Assembly: GCF_026341515.1 (NCBI RefSeq)
Contig: NZ_JAPEOK010000001.1
Coordinates: forward strand, 2,356,001-2,420,000
Direction: 5' to 3'
Source: Streptomyces sp. NBC_00878
Lineage (GTDB): Bacteria; Actinomycetota; Actinomycetes; Streptomycetales; Streptomycetaceae
Length of the DNA stretch: 64,000 bases
Positions 51,504 to 59,678 of this stretch are shown here, in pieces; positions within the stretch are counted from its first letter, which is position 1, and every line of letters starts with the position of its first letter. Under the pieces are notes generated by a model. That model did not search any database. It was not told the DNA's origin and saw only the letters and a program-made list of their open reading frames with translations. A program made the position numbers and the translations under genes.

Positions 51504-52757
51504 TCACCAGGTGACGGGCAGCGACGCGACGCCGTACGTGGTGCCGTCGTGGTCGAAGTCGAGCTCCTCCACCTGGGCGGCCAGACGCAGCGTGGGGACA
51601 CGCCGGTAGAGGGTGCCGAAGACGACCTGGAGCTCCAGCCGGGCCAGGGACTGCCCCAGGCACTGGTGAGGTCCGTAGCCGAACGCGTTGTGCTGGCGCG
51701 CGGGCCGGGTGACGTCCACCTGGTCGGCGCCGGGGAACGTCTCGCGATCCCAGTTGGCGGCGTGCAGATCCATGATCAGGCCGTCGCCCGCGCGGATGAC
51801 CTGGCCGCCGATCTCGATGTCCTCGGTGGCGACGCGGCGCAGACCGACCTGGACGATGCTCAGATAGCGCAGCAGTTCCTCCACCGCGCCGGCGACGGTC
51901 TTCGGGTCCTCGGAGTCGCGCACCAGGGCGAGTTGCTCCGGGTTCTCCAACAGGGCCAGGGTGCCGAGGCTGATCATCGTCGCGGTGGTCTCGTGGCCGG
52001 CGATGAGCATCGCGACGCCCATGTGGACGGCCTCGGTCCGGCTCATCTCGCCGTTCTCGACCCGCCCGGCCATCTCGGACAGCACGTCCTCGCCCGGCTC
52101 GACGAGCTTCTTGCCGAGCAGGTCGTCGAGGTAGGCGGCGAGCGCGGTGCTCGCAGCCCGCGAGTCCTCGGGCGCGGCGGCCCGGTCGAGCGCGAGGCTG
52201 CTGTTCCTCTGGAAGAACTCGTGGTCCTCGTACGGCACTCCGAGCAGTTCGCTGATCACCAGCGAGGGCACGGGCAGCGCCAGCGCCGTCAGGAGGTCGG
52301 CCGGGTTGGGTCCGGCCAGCATGTCGTCGATCAGCCCGTCGACGATCTTCTGGATCGGGGCCCGCATGGCCTCGATCCGCTTGACGAGGAACGGCCCGTT
52401 GACCATCCGGCGCAACCGCGTGTGCTCGGGAGCGTCCGTGTTGACGATGAGCTCCGGGGTGTACTTGGCGATCTCCTGCCGGTACGCCGTCACGAACGGG
52501 AAGCTGCCGGGGCTCTTGTCGTTGGCGCTGACGCGGGGGTCGGTCAGCAGGGCCCTCTGCAGGGCGTGGCCGGTGATCATCCAGGGCGTACTGCCGTCCC
52601 AGATGCGGACCTTGCTGATCGGATTGCGCTCGCGCAGCTCCTCCACCGCCGGCGGCGGGGCGAACGGGCAGCCGGCCGCCCTCGGCATCGGGAACTCGGG
52701 CATCGTCTCGGCCGTGCCGGGCTCGTCGGACGCGGCGTCGGCCAGTGTCTCAGCCAT
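51504..52757 (-). CDS. Cytochrome P450 (CYP105-like)
   Basis: 417 aa bacterial class I P450. I-helix oxygen motif MLIAGHETTATM, ExxR in VEELLRYL, heme-binding FGYGPHQCLGQSLARLEL with the thiolate Cys. N-terminal PRAAGCPFAPPP is typical of CYP105 enzymes. First gene of the operon; hydroxylates a small lipophilic compound using electrons from the next two gene products. ATG 52757. Confidence 0.95.
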   Translation of the reverse strand: MAETLADAASDEPGTAETMPEFPMPRAAGCPFAPPPAVEELRERNPISKVRIWDGSTPWMITGHALQRALLTDPRVSANDKSPGSFPFVTAYRQEIAKYTPELIVNTDAPEHTRLRRMVNGPFLVKRIEAMRAPIQKIVDGLIDDMLAGPNPADLLTALALPVPSLVISELLGVPYEDHEFFQRNSSLALDRAAAPEDSRAASTALAAYLDDLLGKKLVEPGEDVLSEMAGRVENGEMSRTEAVHMGVAMLIAGHETTATMISLGTLALLENPEQLALVRDSEDPKTVAGAVEELLRYLSIVQVGLRRVATEDIEIGGQVIRAGDGLIMDLHAANWDRETFPGADQVDVTRPARQHNAFGYGPHQCLGQSLARLELQVVFGTLYRRVPTLRLAAQVEELDFDHDGTTYGVASLPVTW

Positions 52758-53087
52758 CTGACTCCTCGGTGGGGCTCCGCCGGAGCGGAGAACGGGGATG
52801 GGGTGGAGACCTCTGAGGTCACATGCAACCGGAGCGGACTGACGGTGTCCGGTCAGTTACCTGACATCTAGCTGACGTGACCCGGATCACAGCAGAGAAC
52901 AGACCGGATCGCGGCAGAGAACAGAGCAGCGAACAGAAGGGAACCGGGTCCGTACGAAGCCGTCGCAGAGGCGTGTTTTCGCGGCGCCGCTCACCGCGGA
53001 CACGACGAGGCGGCCGGTGCGTGAGCCGCACGGCCGCCGGGGGAAGGAGCCACAGGGATGAGGGCGCGGGAGGGGTATCGGGAGGGG
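52758..53087. promoter_or_regulatory. Leader of the P450 operon with palindromes and a 22-bp duplication
   Basis: 330 bp, no gene. Contains GACCTC-T-GAGGTC (52808-52820), GTCAG-TTAC-CTGAC (52852-52865) within a wider GGTCA...TGACC arrangement, and a tandem 22-bp repeat (52882-52903 and 52904-52925, two mismatches) with a third partial copy. These are the candidate operators of the operon. Confidence 0.65.
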
Positions 53088-53870
53088 TCAGCGTCCGAGC
53101 CGGTAGCCGAAGCCCCGGCGCGTGTGGATCAGCGGGGGTTGCTCCTGGTCCACCTTGCGGCGGAGCCGGGAGACGAGTTTCTCTATCGCGTTGCCCGCCC
53201 GGGTCTCGCCCCAGACGTGCCGGCAGATCTGCTCCTTCGACAGCACCCGTTCCGAGTTGACGAGCAGATGACGCAGCAGCCGGTACTCCGCCGGGGTGAG
53301 GTCGAGGGCCCGTCGGCCGCGCCAGGCCTGACAGGTGGCGTCGTTGAGGACGAGGTCGCCGTAGCGCGGCCCTTGGCGCACCGGGGTACGGCCACGCAGT
53401 AACACGTGTGCCCTGGCGAGGACTTCGGAGATCCGGAACGGCATGGTGACGTAGTCCGACTCACCCAGGCCGAGTTCGGACACGAGGAGGCCCAGCCGCT
53501 GGTACGCGGCCAGGAAGAGCACCGGGGGCCGGTCGGCCGGGCGGAAGCGGCGCCCCTCACCCAGGTCGTCGATGTCCGGGACCGACACATCCAGGACCAC
53601 GAGGTCGAAGCGGTGCTCGGCGAGCCGTGCCATACCCTGGGCACCGGAGCGCACGGCGGTCACCCGGTAGCCCGCCAGATCCAGTGTGGTCGTGAGCAGT
53701 TCGGCGATCGCGGAGTCGTGGACGATGACCAGGACGTGCTGCCCGTCCCCACGGGCGGGTACGGACGCTTCGGCACCGGTCTCGTAGACCCCGCCGACGC
53801 CGTCCATGCCGTGCACCCGGTCCACCTCGCCCATCTCGTTCATCACATCCATCGCATGCACCTCGTTCAT
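53088..53870 (-). CDS. Atypical OmpR/PhoB-family response regulator
   Basis: 260 aa. Receiver-like domain (HVLVIVHDSAIAELLTTTLDL; phospho-acceptor Asp in DLVVLDVSVPD) and C-terminal winged helix (LTPAEYRLLRHLLVNSERVLSKEQICRHVWG...NAIEKLVSRLRRKV, GFGYRLG). The conserved receiver Lys is Met (DYVTMPF) and the Thr/Ser switch is Ala (LFLAAY), so normal phosphorelay control is doubtful. No histidine kinase lies nearby. A Met/Asp-rich N-terminal extension makes the start uncertain among several ATGs. Confidence 0.85.
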   Translation of the reverse strand: MNEVHAMDVMNEMGEVDRVHGMDGVGGVYETGAEASVPARGDGQHVLVIVHDSAIAELLTTTLDLAGYRVTAVRSGAQGMARLAEHRFDLVVLDVSVPDIDDLGEGRRFRPADRPPVLFLAAYQRLGLLVSELGLGESDYVTMPFRISEVLARAHVLLRGRTPVRQGPRYGDLVLNDATCQAWRGRRALDLTPAEYRLLRHLLVNSERVLSKEQICRHVWGETRAGNAIEKLVSRLRRKVDQEQPPLIHTRRGFGYRLGR

Positions 53871-53936
53871 GAGTAGGAGACGGGCGGCGACGCGGGCGCG
53901 AACCGGGCACGGAACACGGGCCGTTGACGCCGGAGA

Positions 53937-54482
53937 CTACGGGGCCCGGCGCGGCTCGGAATCCTCGCCCTCGAACTTGCCCTCGGTGTGCAGGAAGTCG
54001 TCCACCATCCGATGGAACAGCGTGGACAGCTGGTGCAGTTCCTCCGGGGACCAGTGGGCCAGCGCGAGCTCCATGCCCCGGCAACTGGCCACGCGAATAC
54101 GGTCGATCGCCTCCTGGCCGACGGCCGTGAGCTGGATGCGCTGGGCGCGGCGGTCGTCCGGGTCCGGGACCCGGGTCACGTACCCGCCCTTCTCCAGCTG
54201 CTGCACCTGCCGCGTGACGTGCGACGCCTCCACGGCCAGCCGCCCGGCCAGCTCGCCGGGGCGCAGCGGTTCCGAATCGGCGATCTGCCGCAGCAGCGCC
54301 ACCGCGGCCCGGTCCAGCGAGACCCCGGCCAGCGCCATGAGGCGGTCGTGCTGTCTCACCCGACCGGTCAGATAGACGATGCGATTGAGGGCTCGCTCGA
54401 TCTCGACCACCTCGTCCGAGGCGGAGGAGGACGCGACCGCGGACAGCGGGTCGGGGGTGGGTGCGGGCGATGGGGTGGACAT
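53937..54482 (-). CDS. MarR-family regulator
   Basis: 181 aa winged-helix regulator: Ser/Pro-rich start, dimer helix, wing segment RPGELAGRLAVEASHVTRQVQQLEKGGYVTRVPDPDDRRAQRI, C-terminal dimer helices. A palindrome (54501-54519) lies 18 bp upstream of its ATG, as for an autoregulated MarR repressor. Responds to a small ligand, unknown. Confidence 0.9.
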   Translation of the reverse strand: MSTPSPAPTPDPLSAVASSSASDEVVEIERALNRIVYLTGRVRQHDRLMALAGVSLDRAAVALLRQIADSEPLRPGELAGRLAVEASHVTRQVQQLEKGGYVTRVPDPDDRRAQRIQLTAVGQEAIDRIRVASCRGMELALAHWSPEELHQLSTLFHRMVDDFLHTEGKFEGEDSEPRRAP

Positions 54483-54500
54483 GCGTTCCACTTTATCAGC

Positions 54501-54519
54501 TACTTGCCTAAGTCAAGTA
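54501..54519. promoter_or_regulatory. MarR operator candidate upstream of 53937-54482
   Basis: TACTTG-N7-CAAGTA, perfect 6-bp arms. It lies between the MarR start and the plus-strand gene remnant at 54543, so it may have controlled both. Confidence 0.7.
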
Positions 54520-54542
54520 AATCGCCGGAAGGGAGCATCACC

Positions 54543-54700
54543 ATGGCCACCATGAAGTCCGTCCGCACCGGTCCCGTCGGCCGGATCCGACATCGTCGAC
54601 ATCGAGCGGCCCTCCCCGGGCCCCAAGGACGCCCTGGAGAAGGCCGTCGTCACCTTCGGCGACCAGGACCGAGTCCGGCGCCCAACACGGCGGGCTTTCC
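54543..54700 (+). pseudogene. Remnant of a gene once divergent from marR (alcohol dehydrogenase-like start)
   Basis: ATG 54543 with GGAAGGGAG upstream begins MATMKSVRTGPVGRI; after a frameshift near 54585 another frame reads DIVDIERPSPGPKDAL, resembling the N-terminus of zinc alcohol dehydrogenases, then similarity stops. The good ribosome binding site and the operator position suggest a former MarR target gene, now mostly deleted. Identification rests on a short stretch and is tentative. Confidence 0.4.
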
Positions 54701-54773
54701 GGCGCGTTGGGCATTTCCAGCACGGCGGATTTTCCGGCGCGTCAGCCAGAACCCGCACTTCCCGCAGGCTCTA

Positions 54774-54802
54774 TGCATCATACACATTACGTGTGTGGTG
54801 CA
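54774..54802. promoter_or_regulatory. Operator candidate upstream of second MarR gene
   Basis: TGCATCATACAC-ATTAC-GTGTGTGGTGCA: 12-bp arms matching at 10 positions, 80 bp before ATG 54882. AT-rich for this genome, so it probably overlaps the promoter. Confidence 0.75.
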
Positions 54803-54881
54803 TATTTGATGTCATGGCATCTGCTCTGACCTCAGGCCAAGGCTCGGGGCGAGAGTCCAGTTCTGGGGAAGGACCGGCGGC

Positions 54882-55334
54882 ATGGACAAGCCCACGCACC
54901 TGATCGAGTTCGAGGCGATGCTGCTCGGGCGGCATCTCTACCTGAACTCGCCGCGGGCCCGGACGGGCGGCCGCCTGGAGCGCAGCGCGTACATCCTGCT
55001 CAGCCGTATCCGGATGGAGGGCCCGATGTCCATCGGGCAGCTCAGCGACGCCTTCGGTCTGGACGCCTCCACGCTCAACCGGCAGACCGCCGCCATGCTG
55101 CGCGGCGGTCTCGTCGAGCGCATCCCGGATCCCGACGGGGGCATGGCCCGCAAGTTCCGCATCACCGCCGAGGGCGAGCGCCGCCTCGACACGCACCGCG
55201 CGGAGGCCGTCAGCGGGCTGGAGAAGGTGATGGCCGACTGGGATCCCGAGGAGGTCGCCGCCTTCGCCGCGTACCTCAAGCGGTTCAACACGGACATCGA
55301 GAACCTCGACGAGCGTCCCTGGCCCCGCCCCTGA
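54882..55334 (+). CDS. MarR-family regulator
   Basis: 150 aa: IEFEAMLLGRHLYL dimer helix, ILLSRIRMEGPMSIGQLSDAFGLDASTLNRQTAAMLRGGLVERIPDPDGG winged helix, and C-terminal helices. The large palindrome upstream suggests autoregulation. No adjacent target gene on its strand; ligand unknown. ATG 54882 preceded by GGAAGGA some 12 bases up. Confidence 0.9.
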   Translation: MDKPTHLIEFEAMLLGRHLYLNSPRARTGGRLERSAYILLSRIRMEGPMSIGQLSDAFGLDASTLNRQTAAMLRGGLVERIPDPDGGMARKFRITAEGERRLDTHRAEAVSGLEKVMADWDPEEVAAFAAYLKRFNTDIENLDERPWPRP

Positions 55335-55403
55335 GCCCGCCCCGGACCCCCTGGGCCTGATCCGGCCCGTGGGACGAGTGCGGTCCCACGGGCCGGATGC
55401 GGG

Positions 55404-56126
55404 TCAGCTTCCGGCGGCGGAGGCGCGGCGCTTGGTCAGCCACCACCCTCCGGCTCCGAGGACCAGCACCGCCGCGACCACCCCGCCGACGACGAGGCCC
55501 GTGGACGATCCGCCGTCGTCGTTCTTCGTGTCGGCCGCGGCCTCCGTGGCCGCGGGCTCGGACGGCGTGACGGTGTCCGACGGAGTCGGGCTGGGTGTCG
55601 GGCTCGCGGTCGGGCTGGGACTGACGGGTGTGGCGCCCGGCGCCGCCGCCTTCAACTTCAGGAGCGGGGCGGGCTGTTCGGGCTCCTCACCGCCCTTGGG
55701 CAGCTCGATCCAGCGCGAGACCTCGCCGTCGCTGTAGGTGTCGATGGTCTTGAACGCCACCTCCTTGGCGTCCGGGAGCTGGCGGATCTTGACCTTGTAC
55801 TCGGCGTCGACGCCGGTCTTGAGGGCGGGACCGCCCACGACGTATCCGTCGTCGGTGGCCTTCAGCTGCCAGCCCTTGGGGGCCTCGTCGAGCGTGACGT
55901 CGGCCGGTGCGATCCCCTCCGGCAGCACGACGCGCACCTCGCGGAAGCCCGCGGAGGCGGACTCCGCCTCGCAGACGAAGGTGAGGGTGACGTTCTCGGC
56001 GAGGGCCTGCGCCTTGTCGGCCTCGACCTCCGTGTGCGCCGAGGCCGGACCGGCCAGTGCGAGGACAGCCGTCAGTGCGGCGGCGCCGGTCAGTGCGATA
56101 CGACGCCCATGCGTGGACAGCGACAC
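55404..56126 (-). CDS. YcnI-like (DUF1775) membrane-anchored copper-associated protein
   Basis: 240 aa: signal peptide ending ASA, mature protein beginning His (AHTEVEAD), the N-terminal His that binds Cu(II) in YcnI proteins. The DUF1775 domain (VTLTFVCEAESASAGFREVRVVLPEG, APKGWQLKATDDGYVVGGP) is followed by a Pro/Ser/Thr stalk and a C-terminal membrane span. GTG 56126 after AAGGAG. Overlaps the upstream membrane-protein gene by 37 bases. Confidence 0.85.
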   Translation of the reverse strand: MSLSTHGRRIALTGAAALTAVLALAGPASAHTEVEADKAQALAENVTLTFVCEAESASAGFREVRVVLPEGIAPADVTLDEAPKGWQLKATDDGYVVGGPALKTGVDAEYKVKIRQLPDAKEVAFKTIDTYSDGEVSRWIELPKGGEEPEQPAPLLKLKAAAPGATPVSPSPTASPTPSPTPSDTVTPSEPAATEAAADTKNDDGGSSTGLVVGGVVAAVLVLGAGGWWLTKRRASAAGS

Positions 56127-56842
56127 AGTGGAACTCCTTGCTGGTGGGACCGGGCGGGCCGAAGCCGGGCCCGGGTGAGAGGGACGACGGGGACGGGCAT
56201 CCGTCCCGGCGGTCCCCTGCGCACCAGCGCGTGTTCCAGGGTCTGTGTCCGTGCTCCTGCCGGGAGGTCGAAGGAGCCGGCGAGCGGTACGAGCCGCGGC
56301 CGGTACCCCGTGGGGACGGCCGCGCCCGGCAGGACCCAGGCGATGACCGCCGCCGCCAGGGCGCGCAGCGTACGGCCGGTGGCCAGCGCCGCCGTGACCG
56401 CCGTGTCGGCCCGGTGGAGCAGCCAGGCGACGACCAGGGCGGCGACGACATGGGCGGTCGTCATGGCCGCCCCGGAGGCGTGCTGCCAGGGGTGTCCGCC
56501 GGCTCCCGCCGCCATCGCGTCGTGACCGGCGTGGGCCAGGTGTCCCGTACCGGCGCGGTGGCCACCGGCCGTCGTCAGCGCGAGGTGCATCGCGGCCTGG
56601 GCCGCCAGGACGCACGCGCCGACCGCGAGCAGCCCGGGCCCGCGGCGGGTGAAGGGCCGTACGGCGACGAACTGCGCGACGGCGAGAACCGTCACGAGCC
56701 GCCACGGCACCTGCCCGCCCTCGACCGCGTGATGGCCGACGGCGGCGAGCACACTGCCGACGAGGGCGAACGTGACGGCCCGGACCCGGGCGCCCGCGCG
56801 GCTCGGCCGCGGGCTCCGGCCCCGGCCGTCGCGCTGCGTCAC
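56090..56842 (-). CDS. Integral membrane protein, His-rich loop
   Basis: 250 aa with about five hydrophobic spans (AVTFALVGSVLAAVGHHAVEGG, AMTTAHVVAALVVAWLLH) and a His-rich loop (GGHRAGTGHLAHAGHDAMAAGAGGHPWQH) able to bind metal. It overlaps the YcnI-like gene downstream, a pairing common in Streptomyces copper loci. Probably helps YcnI in copper handling; exact role not known. Confidence 0.75.
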   Translation of the reverse strand: MTQRDGRGRSPRPSRAGARVRAVTFALVGSVLAAVGHHAVEGGQVPWRLVTVLAVAQFVAVRPFTRRGPGLLAVGACVLAAQAAMHLALTTAGGHRAGTGHLAHAGHDAMAAGAGGHPWQHASGAAMTTAHVVAALVVAWLLHRADTAVTAALATGRTLRALAAAVIAWVLPGAAVPTGYRPRLVPLAGSFDLPAGARTQTLEHALVRRGPPGRMPVPVVPLTRARLRPARSHQQGVPLCRCPRMGVVSH

Positions 56843-56979
56843 ATGGTCACCTGGCACGGTCGCCCATCACCCTCCACCGAGTTCACCTTGTCGCATACGT
56901 CTACGTCACAGGTGATGGGGCCGTTCACCCGGGGTCGCACGAGGAGGAACCCGCCGACGCCCGGGGGTGCCGGAACGGT

Positions 56980-57459
56980 TCAGTCCGCCGCGCCGAGGGA
57001 CCAGCGCGGGACGCTGCCGGTGAGGCGGCACGTGAGGAAGTACAGGGGTATCGGCGGGGTGTAGGGCGAGCCGCCCGCGGGGCTGTGGATCAGCCGGGGC
57101 CGGTCGGCCCAGAGGCCGCGGCGGACCCGCGTCCAGGACGGGTCGGCCAGGTGCGCGCCGACGGTGTACGTCGTACAGGACGGCCAGGTGACGCCTATGT
57201 GGGACCCGGACGGGACGATCCACCACCAGCGCTCGTCGCCGTCGGAGTCGTCGGCGAAGACGCAGCCCACGCGGGGCAGCGAGCGCATGATGCGTTCGCC
57301 GTGCTGCCGGGACGTGCCCACGGCGTCGCATCCCAGGCCGGCGCGCAGCTGGGCGGGGATGACCAGGCGGCCGGGGTGCCTGGACGGGAGTGTCGCGGGG
57401 GTGCGGGGCCGCGGGATGTACGCGCGCGGCCGCGGTTCAGGGGCGTGCTGCAGTTCCAT
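56980..57459 (-). CDS. Conserved Streptomyces protein of unknown function, WhiJ-like cluster
   Basis: 159 aa. Conserved core: RVGCVFADD, WWWIVPSGSHIGVTWP, RLIHSPAGGSPYTPPIPLYFLTCRLTG. I recognise it as the small protein that accompanies ATPase/XRE/DUF397 groups in Streptomyces but know no function. Overlaps the upstream ATPase gene by 23 bases, so it is translated with it. Confidence 0.75.
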   Translation of the reverse strand: MELQHAPEPRPRAYIPRPRTPATLPSRHPGRLVIPAQLRAGLGCDAVGTSRQHGERIMRSLPRVGCVFADDSDGDERWWWIVPSGSHIGVTWPSCTTYTVGAHLADPSWTRVRRGLWADRPRLIHSPAGGSPYTPPIPLYFLTCRLTGSVPRWSLGAAD

Positions 57460-58123
57460 GATGCAGGTGTCCTTCGGCCGAGTGGGGGGTGGGCCGGGTG
57501 AGATACGTGCTGCGCCCGGTGGAAGCGGGTTCTCGGGACTCCGACGACGTGGGCTCCGACGGCGTCGGCTTCGTCGGCATCGGCTGTGCGGGCGTCGGCT
57601 TCGTCGGCATCGGCTTCGGCTTCGGCTTCGACGCCACCGACCGCAACGGCTGGGACGGCACCGGATGGGGCGGCACCGGCTCGGACGTCAGGACTGCCCA
57701 GACGACGCGTCCGGAACCGTCCACCGAGTCCCTGACGCCCCAGTCGCTGCTGAGCATGCCGACGAGCATGAGCCCGCGGCCGCCCTGGTCGTCGGGCCCC
57801 GGTCTGCGCAGTGCCGGGAGGGTCAGGCCGCGGCTCTGGTCCTCGACCTCTATGTGGAGCCGGTCGCCCGCGGTGCGCAGTCTGCAGACGATCCACTCGC
57901 TCGCCGTATGGGTGAGCGCGTTGGTGACCAGTTCGGAGGCAACCAGGACAGCGTTGTCACACGTATCGGTGCACGTGCCCCACTCACTCAGCAGTTCGCG
58001 CACGTTCCTGCGGGCCACACCCACCGAGGCGGGGGCGGGAGACAGTCCGAACACGCCTGCCCTGTGGGGGTGTTCATCCTCGGGCAGTCGGCCCAATGGC
58101 TTGGGGTGAGAGGGCGGAGCCAT
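57437..58123 (-). CDS. ATP-binding protein, RsbW/anti-sigma-like
   Basis: 228 aa. HATPase domain: N-box VASELVTNALTHTAS, LHIEVEDQSRGL and GGRGLMLVGMLSSDWGV. The last ~80 residues are a Pro/Lys/Thr repeat tail (PTKPTPAQPMPTKPTPSEP) encoded by imperfect repeats. Such orphan kinase-like proteins regulate partner regulators or anti-anti-sigma factors. ATG 58123 with AAAGGCG upstream. Divergent from the XRE/DUF397 pair. Confidence 0.85.
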   Translation of the reverse strand: MAPPSHPKPLGRLPEDEHPHRAGVFGLSPAPASVGVARRNVRELLSEWGTCTDTCDNAVLVASELVTNALTHTASEWIVCRLRTAGDRLHIEVEDQSRGLTLPALRRPGPDDQGGRGLMLVGMLSSDWGVRDSVDGSGRVVWAVLTSEPVPPHPVPSQPLRSVASKPKPKPMPTKPTPAQPMPTKPTPSEPTSSESREPASTGRSTYLTRPTPHSAEGHLHHGTAARP

Positions 58124-58430
58124 CGCCGTTCGCCTTTCTTCTGCCTTCGCACCGGAGGTCGCGCCAGTGCCGGTACCACGTGGCCCGGTTCCACTTCGAG
58201 CCACGTGACAGCTCGTTGCGCACAGTGACGAACGCGGCCGAGCCTCCCCCAACTCGGTCGCGCCGTCCCGCCGTTCACCGGACCGGTCGCTACGCACCAC
58301 TGTGACATCTGCCCTCAACAGCTCGCAACCGACAAGTTGAAATTTGCAATTCGACGGGTGCATGCTTCCCCCGTCGAACGGATGATCGTGACAGACTGCG
58401 ACCTCGAAGCCCGCTGTGAGGGGGTAAGGC
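58124..58430. promoter_or_regulatory. Divergent regulatory region of WhiJ-like cluster
   Basis: 307 bp between the ATPase and XRE genes. Two CCACGTG motifs (58177 and ~58201) and an AT-rich imperfect palindrome GTTGAA-N8-TTCGAC near 58334-58353, a likely binding site of the XRE regulator. No gene seen. Confidence 0.6.
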
Positions 58431-59306
58431 GTGACCTCGGAAACCGACTGGGGCGGCGCGCCCTCTGTCCTGCGCATGATCCTGGGCAGGCAGCTGGAGG
58501 AGTTGCGCAACCGTGCTGGACTGACGTTCGAGCAGGCCGGTGAGGCGATCGGGGTCAGTCACTCCACGATCCGCAGGATGGAAGCCGCCAAGGTGGCCCG
58601 GCTCAGGCTCCCGGACGCCGAGAAGCTGCTCCAGGTCTACGGAGTCACGGACCAGCAGGAGATCGACACCTTCCTGAAATCCGTCCGCGAGGCCAACAAG
58701 CGTGGTTGGTGGCACACATACCGTGACGTGCTGCCGGACTGGTTCGCCGCCTATCTGAGCCTGGAGCAGGCGGCGCTGCAGATTCGTGCGTACGAGCCAC
58801 AGTTCGTGCACGGCCTGCTACAGACCGAGAAGTACGCCCGTGCCCTGCTGGGTGCCGGGAATCCGCACGCCCCGACCGAGGCCACGGAGCGCAGGGTCGC
58901 GCTGCGTATGCGGCGCCAGGAGCTGCTGACCCGTCCCTCGCCGCCGCGCGCGTGGATCGTGATGGACGAGACCGTACTGCGGTGGCCGGTCGGCGGTCCC
59001 GAGGTGATGCGGGCCCAGATCGACCATCTGATCGAGGTCAACTCGCTACCCCAGGTAACCCTGCAGATCATGCCGTTCAAGAACGGCCCGCACCCTGCCA
59101 TGCGGGCCGGCGCTTTCCATCTCTTCCGGTTCCGGGCACGCGAACTGCCGGACATCGTCTACCTGAATGGTCTGGTGGGCGCTGTCTATCTGGACAAGGA
59201 CGACGACGTCGTGGTCTATCGCGAGGCCCTGGACCGGCTGGGCGCCCAGTCGGCGCCCGCCAGAAAGACCGAGGCTCTCCTCGGTGAGATTCGCAAGGAG
59301 CTCTGA
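58431..59306 (+). CDS. XRE regulator with DUF5753 (Scr1/WhiJ-like)
   Basis: 291 aa. HTH (LRNRAGLTFEQAGEAIGVSHSTIRRMEAAK, ~25-60) then DUF5753 (LSLEQAALQIRAYEPQFVHGLLQTEKYARALL, RAWIVMDETVLRWPVGGPEVM, QIMPFKNGPHPAMRAGAFHLFRF). WhiJ-type proteins repress development in Streptomyces and work with a DUF397 partner, here the next gene. GTG 58431. Confidence 0.93.
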   Translation: MTSETDWGGAPSVLRMILGRQLEELRNRAGLTFEQAGEAIGVSHSTIRRMEAAKVARLRLPDAEKLLQVYGVTDQQEIDTFLKSVREANKRGWWHTYRDVLPDWFAAYLSLEQAALQIRAYEPQFVHGLLQTEKYARALLGAGNPHAPTEATERRVALRMRRQELLTRPSPPRAWIVMDETVLRWPVGGPEVMRAQIDHLIEVNSLPQVTLQIMPFKNGPHPAMRAGAFHLFRFRARELPDIVYLNGLVGAVYLDKDDDVVVYREALDRLGAQSAPARKTEALLGEIRKEL

Positions 59307-59307
59307 C

Positions 59308-59559
59308 GTGCACCACCACATACGTGACGGACACATACACAACGGCATGCCGTCCCGGGAACTCGGCACACGCGGCTGGTACAAGCCGTGGAGCGACGAC
59401 GCGGGCGGCGCCTGCGTCGAGGCGAAGAAGCTCGGCGACGGCCGGGTCGCGCTGCGCCAGTCCACCGACCCCGACGGCCCCGCCCTGGTTTTCACCCCTC
59501 GTGAGATGACGAGTTTCCTGTCGGGCGTGAAGGCAGGTGTCGCCGACTTCCTCCTCTGA
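59308..59559 (+). CDS. DUF397 protein, partner of the XRE regulator
   Basis: 83 aa. Core WYKPWSDDAGGACVEAKKL, VALRQSTDPDGPALVFTPREM and FLSGVKAG is DUF397. GTG 59308 is one base past the XRE stop, its GGAG lying inside the XRE gene. DUF397 proteins relieve or modulate WhiJ-type repressors (established for WhiJ/Scr systems). The His-rich start (HHHIRDGHIHNG) is unusual. Confidence 0.92.
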   Translation: MHHHIRDGHIHNGMPSRELGTRGWYKPWSDDAGGACVEAKKLGDGRVALRQSTDPDGPALVFTPREMTSFLSGVKAGVADFLL

Positions 59560-59678
59560 GGCACCCCCCTTGTTCGCCTCCCGGACTCCCCTGGTTTCCT
59601 GAACACCTGATCTCCTCAACACCCTTGAATTTCCTACGCTTTGACTCTGAACCCAACGACTTGACAGGAGGGGCGGCT

